Notes under the pieces: model-generated | Seen by the model: only the letters and a program-made list of their open reading frames with translations | What the model was told of the DNA's origin: nothing | Database searches by the model: none | In this document: piece by piece, positions 1-5,677 of the stretch | Numbering within the stretch: position 1 is the stretch's first letter | Layout: the number at the start of each line of letters is the position of its first letter | Made by a program: the position numbers and the translations under genes | Assembly (NCBI GenBank): GCA_030609865.1 | Contig: JAUWSZ010000076.1 | Span: 1-8,003 of the forward strand | Reading direction: 5' to 3' | Length of the DNA: 8,003 nucleotides | Source of the DNA: a bacterium | Lineage (GTDB): Bacteria > Desulfobacterota > DSWW01

Positions 1-90
1 GATCAGGCCAACACCTACGACCGCCATGGTTTCGAACAGCGGTGTGGAAGCCCGTTTCGGAGACCCTTGATTCGGGTTCGATCGATTCAT
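1..90 (-). CDS. tyrA: Prephenate dehydrogenase, N-terminal fragment (runs off window)
   Basis: TyrA would convert prephenate to 4-hydroxyphenylpyruvate with NAD(P)+, the tyrosine branch after chorismate mutase. Only 30 codons are present. The visible protein ends in AVVGVGLI (residues 23-30), which is the first beta strand and the start of the GxGxxG dinucleotide-binding loop; in TyrA this normally continues as GLIGGS. The start ATG at 90 overlaps the pheA stop as ATGA, implying translational coupling. A second ATG at 27 (residue 22) lies just before the Rossmann strand and could be the true start, but neither has a clear Shine-Dalgarno, so the coupled start is preferred. The call rests on the short motif plus adjacency to pheA. 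Another NAD-binding protein is possible but less likely in this position. Confidence 0.72.
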   Translation of the reverse strand, partial: MNRSNPNQGSPKRASTPLFETMAVVGVGLI

Positions 91-1289
91 GAGGATCCGT
101 TCTTTCCGATACGGGACACATCCTTTGCGTGTACCTGCCGCCCCTGCGGATACGATCCGAGGAGCTTCAGATCGCTGCAGCCTTCCCGGAACGCCTCGAG
201 GGCCGCGACCAGTTTGTCATCCGTATGATGACCTTCCAGGTCGACGAAGAAGATGTACTCCCAAGGCTTCCCCTTGCACGGTCGGGACTCGATCTTCGTG
301 AGGTTCACCCCATTCTCCGCAAACGGCTTCAAGGCGTTGTACAGGGCACCCACGTTGTCCTTTCCCAGGGAAAACATTAGGGAGGTCTTGTCCCGGCCCG
401 TAGGCGCTTCGTCCTTCTTCCCGATCACCAAAAATCGGGTGTAGTTGTGCGGGATGTCCTGGATCCTTTTTTCCAGAACGTTCAGATCATAGAGCTTCGC
501 CGCATAGCTGCTTGCCACCGCCCCGCTGTTGGGCTCTGTGGACGCGATTTCAGCCGCCTTGGCCGTGCTGGGCACGTCGATGATTTCGGCGTCCTCGAGA
601 CGGTCCTCCAGCCAGTTCCTGCACTGTGCAATCGCGTGTGGATGGGAATACACGCGACGGATGTCATCGAGGCTCTCCGAACGAGAAAGTAGATCGAGGC
701 CGATCTCGATCATGATCTCTTCGGAGATTCTGACATCGCATTCCATGAACAGGTCGAGGGTATGAGCGATCACTCCTTCGGTCGAGTTCTCGATCGGGAT
801 CACCCCGTAATCCACCCTCTCCCGTTCCACACCTTCGAACACGCTCCGTATGTTCTTTTCCGGTATGAATTGGCTCGAGCGGCCGAAGTATTGCAGGCAG
901 GCCAGATGGGTAAACGTGGCGCGCGGCCCGAGGAACGAGACCTTCAGCGGCTTCTCCAACGAGAGGGAGGCGGACATGATCTCCCGAAACACGGCACGCA
1001 GGGCTTCGTTCGGAAAGGGGCCATCATTCTTCGCAGACAGCCTCTCAAAGATTGCTCGCTCCCTCTGAGAGGAATAGAATTCGAGGTGGCGGCTTGCCTT
1101 CGCCTTACCGATCTCGATGGCCAGGTTTGCCCGCTTGTTGAGGAGTTCAAGGATTACGTCATCGATTCTGTCGATCTCCTCCCTGAATACACCAAACCCT
1201 TCGCCGGCCAGGTCCTTCTTCACGGCTCGTCCATCCCTTTTCGGCTTCTCCGGACGCTTTTTCTTCTTCGTTTTCAGTTTTGTAGCCAT
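87..1289 (-). CDS. pheA: Bifunctional chorismate mutase / prephenate dehydratase (P-protein)
   Basis: The 400-residue cytoplasmic enzyme converts chorismate to prephenate and then to phenylpyruvate for phenylalanine synthesis. Residues 34-112 are an AroQ-type chorismate mutase: R36, R53, K64, R76 and E77 match E. coli R11, R28, K39, R51 and E52 by spacing. Residues 116-291 are prephenate dehydratase, with FLGPRATFTH (119-128), PIENSTEGV (165-173) and the catalytic TRF (284-286). Residues 301-381 form an ACT domain with GAL (314-316) and ESRP (334-337), the phenylalanine-sensing motifs, so feedback inhibition by phenylalanine is expected. The open frame extends to a TTG at 1370, but the ATG at 1289 is preferred: it has TAGGA just upstream, and a strong promoter overlaps the TTG. 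Residues 4-25 are a lysine/arginine-rich tail with no family counterpart that I recognise. Length is close to E. coli PheA (386). The stop overlaps tyrA. Confidence 0.95.
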   Translation of the reverse strand: MATKLKTKKKKRPEKPKRDGRAVKKDLAGEGFGVFREEIDRIDDVILELLNKRANLAIEIGKAKASRHLEFYSSQRERAIFERLSAKNDGPFPNEALRAVFREIMSASLSLEKPLKVSFLGPRATFTHLACLQYFGRSSQFIPEKNIRSVFEGVERERVDYGVIPIENSTEGVIAHTLDLFMECDVRISEEIMIEIGLDLLSRSESLDDIRRVYSHPHAIAQCRNWLEDRLEDAEIIDVPSTAKAAEIASTEPNSGAVASSYAAKLYDLNVLEKRIQDIPHNYTRFLVIGKKDEAPTGRDKTSLMFSLGKDNVGALYNALKPFAENGVNLTKIESRPCKGKPWEYIFFVDLEGHHTDDKLVAALEAFREGCSDLKLLGSYPQGRQVHAKDVSRIGKNGSS

Positions 1290-1308
1290 GATTCCTAGAA
1301 CGGTTGTG

Positions 1309-1343
1309 AAGGTTCGGTGGTTGTCCCTTACGGGAGAAACCTT
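1309..1343 (-). promoter_or_regulatory. Possible folded leader at the 5' end of the pheA transcript
   Basis: Immediately after the predicted start, the leader holds a 4-bp stem closed by a GUAA (GNRA) tetraloop (1335-1324). The bases at 1343-1338 (AAGGTT) can pair with AACCTT at 1314-1309. The GGTT portion can instead pair with AACC at 1322-1319, so two alternative outer stems exist. I see no phenylalanine-rich leader peptide and no U-tract, so classical attenuation is not supported. The structure may only stabilise the 5' end. Confidence 0.3.
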
Positions 1344-1349
1344 AAAGAA

Positions 1350-1377
1350 ATTATATGGATACGAATTCAAAAATCAA
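1350..1377 (-). promoter_or_regulatory. Sigma-70-type promoter for pheA-tyrA
   Basis: On the minus strand a perfect -10 hexamer TATAAT occupies 1355-1350. TTGATT, a 4 of 6 match to TTGACA, occupies 1377-1372, with 16 bases between. The predicted transcription start is near 1343, giving a leader of about 55 bases before the pheA ATG at 1289. It lies in the miaA-pheA spacer, so pheA-tyrA can be transcribed independently of mutL-miaA. It also argues against the upstream TTG start at 1370. Confidence 0.7.
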
Positions 1378-1448
1378 GCGAGTTCTGAACGAACTTCCTT
1401 CTGGTTAAAGTAAATTCTCCAAGATCCTGGATTCTCGACAAACTGGTT

Positions 1449-2375
1449 TTACATCGCTCTCAGAAAGTCCCGAATTGTCTCGAGGATTCCTTCCGCCCTA
1501 AATGGGGCTGTTAACCACTCCACCTTCTCCTGGTTGTGAAACCAGGTATACTGGCGCTTCGCATACCGCCTGGTGTCCCTCTTGAAGAGGCGTACCGCGT
1601 CCGACATCTCCAGTTCGCCCGCGATGGCCTTCGTCATATGTCGATAGCCCAGGCTCCGCATGGAGGGCAGGTCAGGGGAGTGGCCCGTAGCCATCAGGGT
1701 TCGCACTTCTTCCAGAATACCGGCACGGACCATCTCGTCGACCCGGGCATTGATACGCTCGAAGAGTCGCTCCCGATCCATGGTCAACCCGATTATGAGA
1801 GCTTTGTACCGGTCCTGTTGAAATCCATGCTCTTTCTGCAAGTCGGTTATGCTCTTCCCGGTTCTAAGAAACACCTCCAGGGCCCTCCGAGCGCGCACCT
1901 GGTCATTGGGATGGATGCGCCGGGCCGCGTCAGGATCCAATGATTCAAGTGTTTCGTGCGGGTTTTCTCCTAAGGATTTGTAATGATTTAGTTTTTCCTC
2001 CCATTTATCGAACTTGTTCACACCTGGATCTTTGAACAGGCCGTGTAGAAGCACCTTCACGTACAGGCCTGTTCCACCCACGATCATGGCCGTCTTTCCC
2101 CGGGCCTGGATGTCTTCGATTGCGCGATCGGCCTCCTCCTGAAACTGGACCGCGTGGAACGACTCGTCCGGGTCCACGAGATCGATCAGGTGGTGGGCAA
2201 CACGCCGTCTCTCTTCGGCCGTTGGCTTGCTCGTTCCGATGTCCATGCCCCGGTAGATCTGCATCGAATCCGCGCTTACGATCTCTGCGTTCAGCTCCGG
2301 GGCCAACCTCAGGGCCAGGGAAGTTTTTCCCACCGCCGTTGGTCCCACGAGCACGAGGATCCTCTTCGGGTCCAT
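1449..2375 (-). CDS. miaA: tRNA dimethylallyltransferase (i6A37)
   Basis: MiaA transfers a dimethylallyl group from dimethylallyl diphosphate to N6 of adenosine 37 in tRNAs that read UNN codons. The 308-residue protein starts with a P-loop, GPTAVGKTS (11-19). SADSMQIYRGMDIGT (34-48) follows, carrying the conserved Asp (36) and Gln (39) of the family. Then come HHLIDLVDP (61-69), the GGTGLY motif (100-105), and a C-terminal RRYAKRQYTWF segment typical of MiaA. Length is normal for the family. The ATG is 10 bases after the mutL stop. An AGGAG lies about 14 bases upstream of it, too far for a standard ribosome site, so coupling to mutL translation is likely. No convincing terminator follows the TAA. 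mutL-miaA is a common bacterial gene pair. Confidence 0.96.
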   Translation of the reverse strand: MDPKRILVLVGPTAVGKTSLALRLAPELNAEIVSADSMQIYRGMDIGTSKPTAEERRRVAHHLIDLVDPDESFHAVQFQEEADRAIEDIQARGKTAMIVGGTGLYVKVLLHGLFKDPGVNKFDKWEEKLNHYKSLGENPHETLESLDPDAARRIHPNDQVRARRALEVFLRTGKSITDLQKEHGFQQDRYKALIIGLTMDRERLFERINARVDEMVRAGILEEVRTLMATGHSPDLPSMRSLGYRHMTKAIAGELEMSDAVRLFKRDTRRYAKRQYTWFHNQEKVEWLTAPFRAEGILETIRDFLRAM

Positions 2376-2385
2376 GGTAGAAGCG

Positions 2386-4197
2386 TTAACTCCTGTGGAA
2401 TTTTTTCTCTATTTCGTGGAGGGACCAGGAGATCATCACAGGCCTCCCATGGGGACAGCTGAGAAGGCCCGGCTTAGCGTCGAGCTGCTTGAGCAAGGCC
2501 TCCATTTCCTGCCACTCCATCATACGGCCGGCACGAATGACGGAATGACACGCGATGCGGGCAAGCACGTTCGTGCGGAGAAGGTCGAACTGCTTCGTCC
2601 GTTCGAGTTCGGTAAGCTCTTCCGCCACATCCTGCAGAAGCAGTCTCGGATCGGTCTTGCCGAGCAAGGCAGGCAGCGCCTTGACGACGAAGCTCCTGCC
2701 CCCGTAGAACTCCGCTTCCAGGCCGCAGTCCATCAGGGAGTCGAGGTGTCTCTTCAGGCACTCGGCTTCCCGGGGAGGCAGTTCGACCACCTGGGGGACG
2801 AGGAGGAGTTGTCTGGATATCCCTTCGGTTGCACAGGCCTCCTCGAGCTTCTCAAAGGCGATTCTTTCATGGGCCGCATGCTGGTCGATCAGCATGAGAC
2901 GGTCGCTGTACTCGCAAACCAAATAGGCGTCCCTGTACTGGCCGATGATCCGGAAGATCGAGAAAAGAGGCTCCTCTTCCCTGCCCTTCCCATCGGCCTC
3001 GCGTACACCGCCGGGTGGCTGGGGCGACGAGACGATCTCCTCCCGGACCTCACGCCCCGCAAACGGTGGGGCAACAACCTCGCGCTCGTAAGGCATGGGC
3101 GGGTGCGATCCCGGCGACGAAGGACTCGGGGCCTGACGTGGTTCCGTGCCCCCGGGCCCGATCGGGCCTGCGGGCGGTCTCGCCTGCCAGGTTGGCCTTC
3201 TCGCCTGCCACGGCGTTCTGCGGATTACGTCCGAAAGAGACGACAGGAGCAGATCGCGTATTTGCTGGGGACGGGAGAAGTGAACCTCCATCTTGGTGGG
3301 ATGCACGTTCACGTCCACCTCGTCATACGGGACCGTGAAGAACAGGACGGCCACCGGAAAGCGTTCCTTGGGCAGCAGCCCGTGATAGGCAGACCGGATT
3401 GCGCGCTGCAACTGCTGGTCGCGAACGGGCCTGTCATTGACGAACAGGAACATGCCCCTGGAGGTGATCCTGTGGAGTTCAGAAGGCCCGACGAGGCCCT
3501 CCACGCGATACCCTTCCTTGCTGCCCGACACGGGGTGGAGCCCCTCGCCGAACTCCCAGCCGAGGAGTTGCGCGACCCGCTGACGCAAGTCATCGGCGCG
3601 AGGGGCGTTGACCCAGAGTTTTTCCGAACGTTTCAGTTGGAACGACACGTCCACCTTGGAAAGAGAGAGTCGGATAAACGTGTCGAGTATGTGCCCTGCC
3701 TCGGTCTGCTTCGACCGAAGGAACTTGCGTCGAGCCGGCGTCGTTCGGAACAGGTTCCGGACGATGACGCGCGTTCCCCTCGGCATGCCGACCTCCTGCT
3801 GAACCGCTTCGCTGCCCGACTTCATCTGCACCCGGACCCCCAGGGGGGCCTCTTCGGTCTTCGTTTCGATCTCCAGGTCCGCAACCGCTGCTATGCTGGG
3901 CAGTGCCTCGCCCCGAAACCCCAGCGAAGCAATCCGGGTCAGGTCCTCGTAAGAGGCAATCTTGCTCGTTGCGTGCCGCTCGAAGGCCAGGGGGATCTCC
4001 TCCGGGCGCATGCCCGTACCGTCATCCACCACCTCCAGATGGTCGACCGCGTCCTTGCCGACGACGATCAGGACGCTCGTGGCCTGCGCGTCCAGCGCAT
4101 TCTCGACGAGCTCCTTGACGACCGAGGCCGGCCTTTCCACGACCTCGCCGGCAGCGATCTTCTCCGTCAAGTCGCGAGGAAGAATCCTAATCGGCAT
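2386..4197 (-). CDS. mutL: DNA mismatch repair protein MutL (endonuclease-type)
   Basis: MutL is the ATP-driven partner of MutS in mismatch repair. The 603-residue protein has an N-terminal GHKL ATPase: E29, E32 and N33 in the VENALDA segment, DDGTGM (58-63) and GFRGEAL (93-99). A proline-rich linker covers roughly 328-410. The C-terminal domain carries DQHAAHERIAFE (438-449), which fits the DQHA-X2-E-X4-E endonuclease motif. ACHSVIRA (549-556) and CPHGRP (581-586) are further metal-site motifs, so this is the nicking MutL found in bacteria without MutH. The start at 4197 has AAAGGGG four bases upstream (4208-4202) and begins with MPIRILP, as family members do. The open frame continues upstream to a TTG at 4299 through an acidic stretch, but that stretch is part of a repeat in the spacer and is unlikely to be coding. 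Confidence 0.97.
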   Translation of the reverse strand: MPIRILPRDLTEKIAAGEVVERPASVVKELVENALDAQATSVLIVVGKDAVDHLEVVDDGTGMRPEEIPLAFERHATSKIASYEDLTRIASLGFRGEALPSIAAVADLEIETKTEEAPLGVRVQMKSGSEAVQQEVGMPRGTRVIVRNLFRTTPARRKFLRSKQTEAGHILDTFIRLSLSKVDVSFQLKRSEKLWVNAPRADDLRQRVAQLLGWEFGEGLHPVSGSKEGYRVEGLVGPSELHRITSRGMFLFVNDRPVRDQQLQRAIRSAYHGLLPKERFPVAVLFFTVPYDEVDVNVHPTKMEVHFSRPQQIRDLLLSSLSDVIRRTPWQARRPTWQARPPAGPIGPGGTEPRQAPSPSSPGSHPPMPYEREVVAPPFAGREVREEIVSSPQPPGGVREADGKGREEEPLFSIFRIIGQYRDAYLVCEYSDRLMLIDQHAAHERIAFEKLEEACATEGISRQLLLVPQVVELPPREAECLKRHLDSLMDCGLEAEFYGGRSFVVKALPALLGKTDPRLLLQDVAEELTELERTKQFDLLRTNVLARIACHSVIRAGRMMEWQEMEALLKQLDAKPGLLSCPHGRPVMISWSLHEIEKKFHRS

Positions 4198-4201
4198 ATT
4201 G

Positions 4202-4208
4202 CCCCTTT
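4202..4208 (-). promoter_or_regulatory. Ribosome binding site deciding the mutL start
   Basis: AAAGGGG on the minus strand lies four bases before the ATG at 4197. The alternative upstream starts, ATG at 4275 and TTG at 4299, have no comparable purine-rich site. This favours the 603-residue MutL over the longer version with an acidic N-terminus. Confidence 0.7.
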
Positions 4209-4254
4209 CAATGTGCGACTCCTGTTCCGACTCGGCTTTCTCGGGGTCTATGTT

Positions 4255-4343
4255 CTCGTCCTCATCGTCGATCATGTCCCGCTTGGTGCCGCACCTCAAT
4301 CCCTTCTGTGCGTTTCGAGGACGAGGACGACGACGAGGACGAG
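4255..4343. repeat. Inverted repeat in the TS-mutL spacer
   Basis: CTCGTCCTCATCGTCG at 4255-4270 is the reverse complement of 4328-4343 except at one position, giving a 16-bp stem around a 57-base loop. The left arm is a degenerate, inverted copy of the hexad array (GACGAT, GAGGAC, GAGAAC on the minus strand). It accounts for the acidic amino acids predicted upstream of mutL. There is no U-tract, so an intrinsic terminator is not supported. The whole spacer 4198-4381 holds this element and the mutL ribosome site; no clear promoter was seen. Confidence 0.6.
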
Positions 4344-4351
4344 CGATAGTC
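4314..4351 (+). repeat. Hexad-array repeat, copy A (38 bases)
   Basis: The sequence runs in 6-base steps such as GAGGAC, GACGAC and GAGGAC and ends in GCGATAGTC. It matches 5514-5551 at 36 of 38 positions, the two differences both being G versus A. A TGTGCGT lies just upstream in both copies, but copy A lacks 13 bases that copy B has between TGTGCGT and TTCGAGG. It sits in the spacer between the thymidylate synthase gene and mutL. Confidence 0.8.
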
Positions 4352-4381
4352 GGTCAAATGTCTTGCCTACATTTCGACCCA

Positions 4382-5263
4382 CTAACGTTCCTCGGACTGC
4401 CTCTCCTGTTCAATCTGGTCCCGTCCCCTTTGGATTCCGTCCTGGATGATCGCGTTGTCGGATCGCCAGGTCCTCTGATCGAACGACCGGTCACGAATGC
4501 TCCGCAGGAAACGCTCCTCCACCTCCTCGAGATAGGAGCCGTAGATATGGTAGGAATCCGTAATATCCACGTACCTGCCCACCTGCACCGGCCTCCCCAT
4601 GCGCTCTGCGATCTGTTCGGCAAGGATGCGCTGCAGATCGGTCAGGGCATAAATGTTCATGAAGGCAGCCTTGTATGCATCCCGACTCCTCCAGTGGGTG
4701 TTCATGTTCAGGTAGAGTTGGCCATCCCCACCCTCTGCGAGGCGACACCACACTCTCTGCAAACAGGGCGGGTCATCGGTCTTCGGGTCCAGGGTGGGCA
4801 TCCAGGTGATGGCCTGTGCCCGCCGCGAGTAGGGCACGTGGGAGAGTTTCTCCACGAGGTAGTCCATCTGCGGCACGCCGGCAAAGGGGCCTTCCCCCCC
4901 GCTCACCAGCTCTTCCTGGACCTGATAATCGAACAGCCGTTTGTGGTACGTGTACGTCCATTTGCCCTCCTCGGGCCGAATCCAATGATCGTGAACCCCT
5001 TCGACAACCTCGAGCCGGTATTTCTCCAGGTCCTCGATCGCCCCGGGGAAGGCCCGGTGAAGGCGGGGCTCTTCAAAGGGCTTCTCGATCACGAGAGTCA
5101 TCGTGGCATCGAGGCTGGGGGCCTCCCCTTCCTGATCGTATTCGGTAGGATAGCGCCCCCCCTTCTCCCAGACGGCAAGGACGCTCTTCTCCCAGCCCTC
5201 CGGCAGGGTCGTGCCGCTAACAAACAGTACCGGTATGTTCCCATCTCGCCCATCTTCGCTCAT
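4382..5263 (-). CDS. Divergent ThyA-superfamily thymidylate synthase
   Basis: This probably methylates dUMP to dTMP using methylene-tetrahydrofolate. The active-site set of E. coli ThyA is recognisable in order in the 293 residues. R147-R148 match R126-R127. C167 in DDPPC matches the nucleophile C146, with the same 19-residue spacing. R192, S193 and D195 match R166, S167 and D169. N203 matches N177, with the same 11-residue spacing. H239 and Y241 match H207 and Y209. HDHW (91-94) stands where ThyA has WDEW. The Asn rather than Asp at 203 favours dUMP over dCMP, so a dCMP hydroxymethylase is less likely. The N-terminal half lacks the usual ThyA phosphate loop, and the last 50 residues are a charged helix-like tail without the ThyA C-terminal signature. 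The ATG at 5263 has AGGGGG six bases upstream; an upstream TTG at 5305 is rejected. Confidence 0.8.
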   Translation of the reverse strand: MSEDGRDGNIPVLFVSGTTLPEGWEKSVLAVWEKGGRYPTEYDQEGEAPSLDATMTLVIEKPFEEPRLHRAFPGAIEDLEKYRLEVVEGVHDHWIRPEEGKWTYTYHKRLFDYQVQEELVSGGEGPFAGVPQMDYLVEKLSHVPYSRRAQAITWMPTLDPKTDDPPCLQRVWCRLAEGGDGQLYLNMNTHWRSRDAYKAAFMNIYALTDLQRILAEQIAERMGRPVQVGRYVDITDSYHIYGSYLEEVEERFLRSIRDRSFDQRTWRSDNAIIQDGIQRGRDQIEQERQSEER

Positions 5264-5324
5264 CTTCTTCCCCCTCTCACGATGCCAGACAGAGTGCCTC
5301 CACAACTCAGGTCTTTAGCCCAAG

Positions 5325-5354
5325 ATTCTACGCAAGCGCCCTGTCTGAGTCCAA
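5325..5354 (-). promoter_or_regulatory. Candidate promoter for the thymidylate synthase gene
   Basis: On the minus strand, TAGAAT (5330-5325, 5 of 6 to consensus) is preceded by TTGGAC (5354-5349, 3 of 6) with an 18-base spacer. Transcription would start near 5318, about 55 bases before the ATG at 5263. The -35 match is weak, so confidence is moderate. Confidence 0.4.
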
Positions 5355-5429
5355 CATGGCCTTTGCTCATCTTTTCCATGTTCTTATCATGAGCCAGGAT
5401 TTTTTTTCTCCTAATGCGGCTTGCGCCGC

Positions 5430-5601
5430 AAGGCGAAAGGGTCAAGGCGAAAGAATAAAGGGATCGGGGGTCAGGGGTCAGGCCATGCGCGCGTGTGCGT
5501 GCCCGAGCCCAAATTCGAGGACAAGGACGACGACGAGGACAAGCGATAGTCCTAGTGGGGAAGCGCGGCCCTTTCCCCTTTGACCTTTAACCTTTAGCCT
5601 T
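5430..5601. repeat. Heptad-armed inverted-repeat element between TS gene and proB
   Basis: From 5432 to 5480 seven imperfect 7-base units follow in strict phase, beginning GGCGAAA, GGGTCAA and ending in two GGGGTCA units. At 5572-5601 the opposite strand carries four units of the same style (GGCTAAA, GGTTAAA, GGTCAAA, GGGGAAA). The two arms are thus inverted and could pair imperfectly, with hexad copy B between them. A small hairpin (TGCGGC-TTGC-GCCGCA, 5415-5430) abuts the left edge. With the two flanking promoters this accounts for most of the 414-base divergent spacer 5264-5677. No coding gene is supported there. Confidence 0.65.
5490..5551 (+). repeat. Hexad-array repeat, copy B (longest copy)
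   Basis: The array reads in 6-base steps from 5493: GTGTGC, GTGCCC, GAGCCC, AAATTC, GAGGAC and on to GACGAC and GAGGAC. Its right part (5514-5551) is nearly identical to copy A. Its left part (5490-5517) matches the reverse complement of 6950-6977 at 24 of 28 positions. Copy B thus joins the modules that occur separately at the other two sites. Confidence 0.75.
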
Positions 5602-5641
5602 GTTCAACCGGGCTGGCAATGACCCTCCCCTTCCGTTGTTG

Positions 5642-5671
5642 TTGACCGCGAATTCTTCTTTCTCTTATGAT
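5642..5671 (+). promoter_or_regulatory. Strong sigma-70-type promoter abutting the proB start
   Basis: TTGACC (5642-5647, 5 of 6) and TATGAT (5666-5671, 5 of 6) are separated by 18 bases. Counting 6-8 bases past the -10 element places the transcription start at 5677-5679, on the A of the proB ATG (5678). No Shine-Dalgarno sequence lies between, since the bases before the ATG are pyrimidine-rich. A leaderless transcript is the simplest reading. Confidence 0.65.
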
Positions 5672-5677
5672 ACTCCC

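Noticed and set aside
1290..1370. N-terminal extension of PheA to a TTG at 1370
   Set aside because: The promoter -10 element and predicted transcription start lie downstream of that TTG, and the extra 27 residues have no family counterpart.
1381..1395. Hairpin AGTTC-GTTCA-GAACT after miaA as a terminator
   Set aside because: The stem is only 5 bp and AT-rich, and the nearest T-run is separated by several bases and overlaps the pheA -35 region.
2374..4449. A 691-codon plus-strand open frame opposite mutL, and a 476-codon one at 3962-5392
   Set aside because: Both lie antisense to genes with unmistakable family motifs and show no recognisable domain. Long antisense frames are common in GC-rich DNA.
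5415..5430. Rho-independent terminator (TGCGGC stem next to a T-run at 5400-5407)
   Set aside because: The T-run precedes the hairpin on the plus strand and becomes an A-run after it on the minus strand, so neither orientation fits, and no gene ends there.
5260..5445. A 61-codon minus-strand frame upstream of the thymidylate synthase gene
   Set aside because: It overlaps the predicted promoter, ribosome site and start of the TS gene, starts near a small hairpin, and matches nothing I recognise.
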